Assembly: GCA_027325115.1 (NCBI GenBank)
Contig: DAHWFG010000277.1
Span: 1-12,313 of the forward strand
DNA from: JAKBCQ01 sp021807585
GTDB taxonomy: Bacteria > Planctomycetota > Planctomycetia > Isosphaerales > Isosphaeraceae
Direction: 5' to 3'
DNA length: 12,313 bases
Made by a program: the position numbers and the translations under genes
The notes under the pieces: model-generated
What the model was told of the DNA's origin: nothing
Databases searched by the model: none
Seen by the model: only the letters and a program-made list of their open reading frames with translations
In this document: one piece after another, positions 7,648-12,313 of the stretch
Layout of the letters: each line of letters begins with the position of its first letter
Position numbering within the stretch: the first letter of the stretch is position 1

Positions 7648-8251
7648 TAGCGACTTCGGTGATCGGCGCCGTCGTCAACGAGCCAAGCGCGATCGATCTT
7701 CGGCCGACGATCGTCTCGTCGCGTTTCGGTCGTATCCTAGCCGCGTTGATGAAGAGCGTCAAGAAAGACGAACGGTTCGGCAGGATCCGCGAGCGGCTCG
7801 ATCCGATTCGTTCGCCCGATCGAACGATCAAAATCGAACTTTCGATCAGCCCGTGCAATCCGGAAAGCCACCGATATCAGGTAATCCACTCAATCCAACA
7901 GACGACGCAAGGTGCGGAATACAACCAGCCGGACAGCTCGGATCGGACTCGGAAAGTCGACTTCGACTCTGATCGTAGACGCCCAGGGTCTCCCCTGAAA
8001 GAAGACGCCCAGGATCGCCGAGCGCCGCCGAAAGTAGAAGCTGAGAGTTACCGATGTTGCGGAATGACCGGAAAAGTGCGAGCGAACCTCATTTCCGACG
8101 GGCGTCATCCTGATCGCGACGGCGCATTTCCGCACGCGACGAATGGTGACGCGTGTTGATTCGAGCCGGAAACGCCGTGCGAGCGAACGAACATCGACCG
8201 CGACCGCATGGCGTCGGCGACGACGGTCGAATCGTGATATTCGGCGTCACT

Positions 8252-8280
8252 TTGTTGAAATGATTGTTATGTGATATTAC
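8252..8280 (+). promoter_or_regulatory. promoter-like AT-rich island with no clear downstream gene
   Basis: TTGTTG (8252-8257), 17 bases, then TATTAC (8275-8280), followed by TATATAAATTTACTAG to about 8297. It is one of the most AT-rich patches in a GC-rich window. No confident coding frame follows for about 550 bases. Confidence 0.25.
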
Positions 8281-8778
8281 TTATATAAATTTACTAGTTT
8301 GGATCGCCGTCACGATCGGGTGAGCCGGTTTCGGATTGGAAATCGACCTGAATCCGGTTCGGCCGGTTTCGCAATGATGTTATTGATGTTAATCCGAAAT
8401 TGGGCCGGCGCACCCGGGCTGATGCGAAGTGAAGGTGACAAAGATCGAGTTTTACACTTTTGGGAACCAAAGTCGAAGAAAATGAATGCGTCGCCCGACG
8501 TTTGTCGTTCAGGCGTTCGGCCTGATTTCAGAAAACTTATCTATAATGATACATCGCGATCGATTCGCCGATTTCCAAGGTTTCACTCCGGGCTCCGATC
8601 TCTCGGGTCTTTAGCCTGAATTCGGATTTCGTCCGACCCCGTTGCATACCGAAAAGCGGAAACCTCAATATTCGTCTGTTTTGAAGCGCCCGCTCTTGGG
8701 ACGTTTCAAGGTTTGGGTGTCCGGGTATCATGTCCGCGAGAATTCGGGTGGAATGTCGGCGATTTACTTTCCCGTTGA

Positions 8779-8808
8779 TTGACCTCGATCAATCTCTCCG
8801 GGTATCAC
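8779..8808 (+). promoter_or_regulatory. candidate promoter and operator-like site for the FAH-family gene
   Basis: TTGACC (8779-8784), 18 bases, then TATCAC (8803-8808); a TACAAT at 8810-8815 is an alternative -10 box. The -35 box overlaps an inverted repeat GATTGA-6-TCAATC at 8777-8794, placed where a repressor could bind. The leader to the ATG at 8853 is about 35 bases. Confidence 0.4.
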
Positions 8809-8852
8809 ATACAATCGATTCTTGACCTCCTTTCGAGCCCGAGGACGACCCG

Positions 8853-9722
8853 ATGAATATCGCTAAGTTCATGTTGATCAATGATCAATCCGTAAGGATC
8901 GGCATTATTGAAGGTGAAACGATCGCACTGTTGAAATCGACGTTCAAAGGGCGTGAGACGACGATCTCGGACGTTTTGCACGACGGCGATCCCGCGGGAT
9001 TCGCGACCGATTCGATCGATCGTTCGGCGGCCAAGCTCTCGCTCGCCGAGGTTCGCTTGCTCGCTCCGCTCGACCTGCAAGAGGTGTGGGGCGCGGGAGT
9101 TACTTACGAGCGGAGCAAGACGGCGCGGCAAGAGGAATCGGAGCAGGGGGGATCGTTTTACGATCTCGTTTATACCGCCGATCGTCCCGAACTCTTCTTC
9201 AAGGCGACTCCGAGCCGAGTCGTCGGTCCAGGAGGGGGTGTGCGAGTTCGTCGCGATACGAAATGGTCGGTCCCCGAGCCCGAATTGACGCTCGTCCTCT
9301 CGCCCCGACTCGATCTCGTCGGCTTCACGATTGGTAACGATATGAGCGCGCGAGACATCGAGGGTCGAAACCCGCTTTATCTGCCCCAGGCCAAGGTTTA
9401 CGCCGAGTGTTGCGGGATCGGCCCGTGGATCACGCTCGCCCAGGGCGCGCGACCGATGGACTCGACGACGATCGACCTGACGATCGAACGCGGCGGCGCC
9501 GTCGTCGCCCGCGACGCGACGTCTCTTACCAAAATGCGCAGAAGTTTTAATGAATTGATTGATTGGTTGGGTCGAGACAACGTTTTCCCCGCGGGAGTGC
9601 TGTTGATGACGGGGACGGGTATCGTTCCCGCCGATGATTTTTCGCTGGAAGGGGGCGATTTGATCTCGATCACGATCGACGGGATCGGCGTGTTACGACA
9701 AACGGTGGTGCGCGGCGAATGA
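8853..9722 (+). CDS. fumarylacetoacetate hydrolase (FAH) superfamily enzyme
   Basis: A 289-residue soluble enzyme of the FAH superfamily, which uses Mg2+ or Mn2+ to act on 2-keto acids by hydrolysis, decarboxylation or dehydration. The C-terminal catalytic domain starts near residue 76 (EVWGAGVTYERS). Metal ligands are visible as Glu142 and Glu144 in PEPEL and Asp163 in GNDMSARDIEG; a conserved lysine follows at 181 (LPQAKVY). The C-terminal LLMTGTGIVP segment is typical. The GRNPLYLPQAKVY region resembles the branch containing 2-keto-3-deoxy-D-arabinonate dehydratase (pentose oxidation) more than fumarylacetoacetase itself, but the exact substrate is inference. The ATG is preceded by GAGGA 8 bases upstream. 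It stands alone: divergent from the murB operon and convergent with the lipoprotein gene. Confidence 0.92.
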   Translation: MNIAKFMLINDQSVRIGIIEGETIALLKSTFKGRETTISDVLHDGDPAGFATDSIDRSAAKLSLAEVRLLAPLDLQEVWGAGVTYERSKTARQEESEQGGSFYDLVYTADRPELFFKATPSRVVGPGGGVRVRRDTKWSVPEPELTLVLSPRLDLVGFTIGNDMSARDIEGRNPLYLPQAKVYAECCGIGPWITLAQGARPMDSTTIDLTIERGGAVVARDATSLTKMRRSFNELIDWLGRDNVFPAGVLLMTGTGIVPADDFSLEGGDLISITIDGIGVLRQTVVRGE

Positions 9723-9786
9723 GAGCGTGAAAGCGACGGAATGGGAAACGCGGTTCGACGCGAGCCGATCGTTTTGCTATGTGAAT

Positions 9787-9819
9787 AAGCCGATCCGATC
9801 GTTGCGATCGGACCGGCTT
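9787..9819. terminator. strong hairpin between convergent genes
   Basis: A 15-base stem (9787-9801 with 9805-9819; left arm AAGCCGATCCGATCG) with one A-C mismatch and a TTG loop. It begins 64 bases past the FAH-family stop and ends 39 bases before the lipoprotein stop on the other strand. The position and stability suit a bidirectional terminator. Neither side has a proper T-run, so termination would be non-canonical. Confidence 0.55.
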
Positions 9820-9857
9820 CGATCTCGAAGGTTAATGCTCTGAGAAACGCTTGCGCG

Positions 9858-10187
9858 TCACTTGGGATCGGCCTTTGGCGCTTCGGCTTCGGGCTTGGCG
9901 TCGGCGGGCTTGGGGGCGTCGGCGGGCTTGGGGGCGTCGGCTTCAGGCTTGGCTTCGGCGGGCTTGGGGGCCTCGGCTTCGGCGGGCTTGGCTTCGGCGG
10001 GCTTGGGGGCGTCGGCTTCGGGCTTCGACTTATCGTCGGCGGGCTTGGCCTTGTCGTCCTTCGAGCCTTCGCTCGTCACTGGGGGATTGCCGGCGTCGGT
10101 CGACTCTTCGGCGGGCGTGCAGCCGACCGTCGAAAACGCGAAAGCCAACACGGGAACGCTAAGCCACTTCAAAAGATGAAACTTCAC
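9858..10187 (-). CDS. small lipoprotein with a Lys-Pro-Ala-Glu repeat tail
   Basis: Predicted lipoprotein of 109 residues. I chose the GTG at 10187 because AAGGAG lies 6 bases upstream and because it places the signal peptide at the N-terminus; the same frame stays open to 10286. The signal is MKFHLLKWLSVPVLAFAFST followed by a lipobox-like VGC, so Cys23 should be lipidated. The mature part has a short spacer (TPAEESTDAGNPPVTSEGS) and then a low-complexity tail of APKPAEAKPEAD-type repeats to the end, ending ADPK. Such tails are usually extended and can span the periplasm or interact with the wall. There is no enzymatic domain and no named family I recognise. A promoter-like site lies 113 bases upstream of the start. 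The alanine, proline and lysine repeats make homology searches unreliable. Confidence 0.8.
   Translation of the reverse strand: MKFHLLKWLSVPVLAFAFSTVGCTPAEESTDAGNPPVTSEGSKDDKAKPADDKSKPEADAPKPAEAKPAEAEAPKPAEAKPEADAPKPADAPKPADAKPEAEAPKADPK
9861..10058 (-). repeat. low-complexity repeat tract encoding the lipoprotein tail
   Basis: Degenerate GC-rich repeats of GGCTTGGGGGCGTCGGC and GGCTTGGCTTCGGCG type on the plus strand. They encode codons 44-109, in which nearly every residue is Ala, Pro, Lys, Glu or Asp. Confidence 0.85.
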
Positions 10188-10193
10188 CGTCTT

Positions 10194-10199
10194 CTCCTT
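10194..10199 (-). promoter_or_regulatory. ribosome binding site that decides the lipoprotein start
   Basis: AAGGAG on the minus strand, 6 bases before the GTG at 10187. Starting farther upstream would bury the signal peptide in the interior of the protein. Confidence 0.75.
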
Positions 10200-10306
10200 G
10201 GAATTCAAGCGGGCAAATTCGAGGGATGGATCACGAATCGCGTCCGACCGACGACATCCGATCGTCGTTAAGCGAACTTCGCTCATACCTCGCGATTATT
10301 GGCTGA

Positions 10307-10335
10307 ATCATAGCCGTGACGTGCGACTTTCGCAA
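10307..10335 (-). promoter_or_regulatory. sigma70-like promoter for the lipoprotein gene
   Basis: On the minus strand TTGCGA (10330-10335), exactly 17 bases, then TATGAT (10307-10312), matching 4 of 6 and 5 of 6 consensus bases. Transcription would start near 10300, giving a leader of about 110 bases, long for such a small gene. Confidence 0.5.
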
Positions 10336-10392
10336 TGAGATCGTGGCCAAGCGGATTCCGTTCCCAGACGAATGTCATGATTCGTTGATCGT

Positions 10393-10414
10393 CGCGGGCT
10401 GCTCCGAGCCCGCG
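10393..10414. repeat. perfect GC-rich hairpin
   Basis: CGCGGGCT (10393-10400), loop GCTCCG, AGCCCGCG (10407-10414). It lies upstream of both divergent genes, so it is not placed as a terminator for either. Confidence 0.55.
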
Positions 10415-10602
10415 GCGTTGCGATCGCGTGGTGCGCCGCGTTGCGAAAAATCGACAAGAAACCGGAGTTCCAAATTTTGCCGATTTTGTCGTTTTTACCA
10501 AATCTAACGACCCCGAGAACGCCGAGGATGATCGAACGAGGATTTCTCAAGTCAAATCTCGGTTGGACGTTAAAGCAAATAAGGCGGCTCGGCAATGGCG
10601 TT

Positions 10603-10625
10603 CCGAAGACGTTCGAGGTCTTCGG
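10603..10625 (+). repeat. perfect hairpin upstream of the PEP-CTERM gene
   Basis: CCGAAGAC (10603-10610), 7-base loop GTTCGAG, GTCTTCGG (10618-10625), followed by CGCCGCTTTT. It sits 90 bases before the ATG and may lie in the 5' leader, where it could act as an attenuator or stabilise the transcript. Confidence 0.5.
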
Positions 10626-10703
10626 CGCCGCTTTTGCTACATCCGAGCTCATCCTTCCGTTTCCAGGTTGAAGCCGTTCTCGAAGGGTTGAGGATCGCCG
10701 AAC

Positions 10704-10709
10704 AGGAGG
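10704..10709 (+). promoter_or_regulatory. ribosome binding site that decides the PEP-CTERM protein start
   Basis: AGGAGG, 6 bases before the ATG at 10716. The adjacent GTG at 10713 is only 3 bases away, so the ATG is preferred. Confidence 0.75.
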
Positions 10710-10715
10710 TTCGTG

Positions 10716-12071
10716 ATGCATCGTGGGAACGCCTGGTTCTCGAGTCTTTTGATTCTCGCGCTGGTTTCGATCGAGGCGCGAGGGTCGTCGATGAGCGGGA
10801 TCACATGGACTTGGTCGACTTGGATCCCCAATCAAGGCGTTTCGCTCGGATCATCGACTTCTCAGAGCGGGTATCAAATTCCGGTCCCGGCGCCGCAGGC
10901 GACGACTTTCGCTCCTCCCGCGCCCGCGCCCGCGGGCATTTCCTCGGGATACGCATCAAATTCTGTTAATGTATCATATGATCCGCCTTCGTGGACTCCT
11001 GCGGCGGTCGCTCCCGCGAGCAATACCTCGAACGCGTCTCCCGTGTCGTATGTCGCCCCCGCCTCGCCTTCGGTCTCTTACACGCCGCCGACGATTTATC
11101 CCGCGTCGTCCTACGCATCGGGATCGTCGAATTCCACATACACGCCGCCGACGATTTATCCTGCGATGTCGTCGGGCTCGGCCTCGGCGTCTTCGCCTTC
11201 GGTCTCTTACACGCCGCCGACGATTTATCCTGCTTCATCAACTCCTTCGGCATCGTCGGTCGCGCCGATTTCGTCTTCGCCGGCGGCTTCAGCGGCTTCT
11301 CAAATCGTCGGACAGGTTTCGAGCCCGCTCGCGGCGAGCATCCCGACGGTCTATCCCTCGGCGTCGTATCCGAATTTGCAGGCTTCGGTCACGGGATTTA
11401 TCAACATGGGATCGGGGCCTTATCCCGAGGCGACTTCGCTGACATCGGGGACCGCTCAACCGTGGTATGATAGCCCGACGGTCGCCAAATACTTCGGCGG
11501 CGTACCGACCGCGGCGCAACAGGCTTCGTTTCAGCAAACAATCGTTCAAGATGTTTATCATACGTACCAGTTGGCGGGCATTCCGATCACGCTGACGACG
11601 AATCCCGATGTCGCCGCGCAGCATACGATCAGCGTCGTCTCGAACACGGCGTATCCAAGCATTCCCAACGCGGTCGGCGTCACCGACGTCGGCCAGAACG
11701 GGTTTAGCTTTATTGATAAGTTTGGAGCGGCGACGAACCTGACGCAATTTGAGTGGGCCGTGGCGCACAACATTGCGCACGAGTTGATGCACGCGATCGG
11801 CGGCGGCCATCATGACCTCACGGGGCAATATCTCGATAGCGCCGTCACACCCTGGTCGACGATGATCAATCCGAATACGACGTTTAGCGCCGCGGCGGTT
11901 CAGGACATAGAAAGCCATTTAAACACATATGTAGCGGGTGTGAATAATTTTGACGCACAGATCATCGCCGGGCAGAATGTACCTGAGCCGTCGACGCTGG
12001 CGACGGGAATCGCGGGCGTACTGGCGCTTGCGATCCGATCGCGTCGATCGCGTCGAGCCGGAAGGGATTGA
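10716..12071 (+). CDS. PEP-CTERM surface protein with a metzincin-type zinc protease signature
   Basis: Secreted protein of 451 residues. An N-terminal signal peptide (MHRGNAWFSSLLILALVSI) is followed by a Ser/Pro/Ala/Tyr-rich linker at about 25-215 with three YTPPTIYPA repeats. A compact domain spans about 245-405. It holds HELMHAIGGGH at 355-365, which is the full metzincin pattern HEXXHXXGXXH: three zinc-binding histidines (355, 359, 365) and catalytic Glu356. About 18 residues later, WSTMINPN with Met383 is a plausible Met-turn. The C-terminus has VPEPSTL at about 422-428, a short hydrophobic stretch (ATGIAGVLALAI) and a basic tail RSRRSRRAGRD, the PEP-CTERM signal processed by exosortase. 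No exosortase is in the window. The anchor and motif are directly visible; proteolytic activity and substrate are inference, and I cannot assign a metzincin subfamily. Confidence 0.88.
   Translation: MHRGNAWFSSLLILALVSIEARGSSMSGITWTWSTWIPNQGVSLGSSTSQSGYQIPVPAPQATTFAPPAPAPAGISSGYASNSVNVSYDPPSWTPAAVAPASNTSNASPVSYVAPASPSVSYTPPTIYPASSYASGSSNSTYTPPTIYPAMSSGSASASSPSVSYTPPTIYPASSTPSASSVAPISSSPAASAASQIVGQVSSPLAASIPTVYPSASYPNLQASVTGFINMGSGPYPEATSLTSGTAQPWYDSPTVAKYFGGVPTAAQQASFQQTIVQDVYHTYQLAGIPITLTTNPDVAAQHTISVVSNTAYPSIPNAVGVTDVGQNGFSFIDKFGAATNLTQFEWAVAHNIAHELMHAIGGGHHDLTGQYLDSAVTPWSTMINPNTTFSAAAVQDIESHLNTYVAGVNNFDAQIIAGQNVPEPSTLATGIAGVLALAIRSRRSRRAGRD
11064..11230 (+). repeat. in-frame direct repeats in the PEP-CTERM linker
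   Basis: A 23-base sequence beginning TACACGCCGCCGACG and encoding YTPPTIY plus the start of the next codon occurs without mismatch at 11079-11101, 11139-11161 and 11208-11230. The first and third copies belong to a longer identical block of 38 bases (11064-11101 and 11193-11230). Offsets of 60, 69 and 129 bases are multiples of three. Confidence 0.92.
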
Positions 12072-12148
12072 TTCGAGCTTCGACCGTTCGATACGATTCG
12101 CGGCGGTCGGCGACGTTTCAGTCATGCTTTGAATAAATAAAGGCTTGC

Positions 12149-12313
12149 ATGTTATCTTTGACTTTATTCGCGACCGCGACGTCGATCCTGTTGGCGCCGC
12201 GTGTTCTGGCGCCTCGCGAGCCCGCCTCGGCGAGCGAATTTCGCGGGATCCTCCGCGTGCTTCAAACGCTGAACGCCGCGTACTGCCGTTTTTGGCACGC
12301 GCTCGAAGTCGAT
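12149..12313 (+). CDS. N-terminal fragment, possibly a PlsC-type acyltransferase
   Basis: An ATG at 12149, with AAAGG 6 bases upstream, opens a frame that runs off the right edge after 55 codons. It has a short hydrophobic N-terminus (MLSLTLFATATSILLA), then a basic segment and LRVLQTLNAAYCRFWHALEVD. The last stretch resembles the helix that precedes the NHXXXXD motif in 1-acyl-glycerol-3-phosphate acyltransferases (phospholipid synthesis), but that motif would lie beyond the window, so the function is a guess. Codon use is good (GC-rich third positions), so a gene here is likely. The start lies 77 bases after the PEP-CTERM stop on the same strand. Confidence 0.65.
   Translation, partial: MLSLTLFATATSILLAPRVLAPREPASASEFRGILRVLQTLNAAYCRFWHALEVD

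Larger units (their letters stand above)
7560..8852. other. gene-poor 1.3-kb region between divergent murB and the FAH gene
   Basis: I see no gene here that I would call with confidence. The best candidate is a plus-strand frame from an ATG at 7749 to a TGA at 8157-8159 (136 codons, starting MKSVKKDERFGRIRERLDPI). It is highly charged and has fair third-position GC for its first 40 codons, but it has no ribosome binding site and no recognisable domain. An 11-base direct repeat AGACGCCCAGG occurs at 7977-7987 and 8003-8013. An AT-rich island lies at 8252-8300. A second plus frame, 8299-8619, starts at TTG without a ribosome binding site and looks random. The promoter-like sites at the two ends fit a divergent regulatory region, but its length is more than that needs, so it may contain decayed sequence or an unrecognised RNA. 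Confidence 0.5.
10336..10715. other. intergenic region between divergent lipoprotein and PEP-CTERM genes
   Basis: No convincing gene. It holds two perfect 8-bp hairpins (entered separately) and an imperfect inverted repeat, AAAAATCGACAA at 10446-10457 against TTGTCGTTTTT at 10486-10496, in an AT-rich stretch (about 10445-10505). Transcription of the PEP-CTERM gene must begin in this region, but I see no well-matched -35/-10 pair. Confidence 0.5.

Noticed and set aside
7293..8159. 288-codon plus-strand frame overlapping murB
   Set aside because: Its first 89 codons are antisense to murB and low-quality. Only the part from the ATG at 7749 could be a gene; it has no ribosome binding site or domain, so it is described in the intergenic entry instead.
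8299..8619. 106-codon plus-strand frame after the AT-rich island
   Set aside because: TTG start, no ribosome binding site, random-looking peptide and poor codon bias, despite the promoter-like sequence just upstream.
9862..10179. Gly/Ala/Ser-rich plus-strand frame opposite the lipoprotein
   Set aside because: It is the antisense of the KPAE repeats; the minus strand has the ribosome binding site, promoter-like site, signal peptide and lipobox.
10308..10835. 175-codon minus-strand frame across the PEP-CTERM gene start
   Set aside because: It overlaps the start and signal peptide of a much better supported gene and has no recognisable feature.
11064..11230. CRISPR-like spaced repeats
   Set aside because: The repeats are in-frame codons of a protein linker, with only three copies, uneven spacing and repeat-like intervening sequence; no cas genes.
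11289..11918. 209-codon minus-strand frame
   Set aside because: Antisense to the metzincin-like domain; Arg-rich composition typical of a shadow of GC-rich coding DNA.

Overview
The window looks like a stretch of a planctomycete chromosome, most likely from the Isosphaeraceae or a close relative. The DNA is GC-rich and unusually full of TCG/CGA and CGATCG. The gene content is typical of that phylum: a Tat-exported Gfo/Idh/MocA oxidoreductase, a Tat-exported DUF1501 protein, a PEP-CTERM surface protein, a lipoprotein with a low-complexity tail, and a short SecA-like ATPase. The lineage is inferred from gene content only, because there is no rRNA gene here.

Layout. Positions 1-138 may carry the tail of an unidentified plus-strand gene running in from the left. 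From 139 to 7559 five genes all lie on the minus strand. Read in transcription order they are murB (6678-7559), an ftsQ-like gene (5393-6664), a short secA-like gene (3295-5244), the DUF1501 gene (1605-3014) and the Gfo/Idh/MocA gene (139-1422). murB and ftsQ are 13 bases apart and look like a remnant of the dcw (division and cell wall) cluster. The secA-like gene follows 148 bases later and could be read through. The DUF1501 gene has a promoter-like site of its own.

Positions 7560-8852 are gene-poor. They separate murB from a plus-strand gene for a fumarylacetoacetate hydrolase (FAH) superfamily enzyme (8853-9722). That gene converges on a small lipoprotein gene (9858-10187, minus), with a strong hairpin between them. 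A 380-base gap follows, then a plus-strand PEP-CTERM protein (10716-12071) that carries a perfect metzincin zinc-protease signature and a Met-turn-like segment. A further plus-strand gene, possibly an acyltransferase, starts at 12149 and runs off the right edge.

How they fit together. MurB makes UDP-N-acetylmuramate for peptidoglycan, and FtsQ links the inner membrane to septal wall synthesis. The SecA-like ATPase keeps the motor motifs but lacks the parts that SecA uses to push protein through SecYEG. The remaining products are mostly secreted or surface-located (two Tat substrates, one lipoprotein, one PEP-CTERM protein). The most novel points are the probable PEP-CTERM-anchored metzincin and the shortened SecA.
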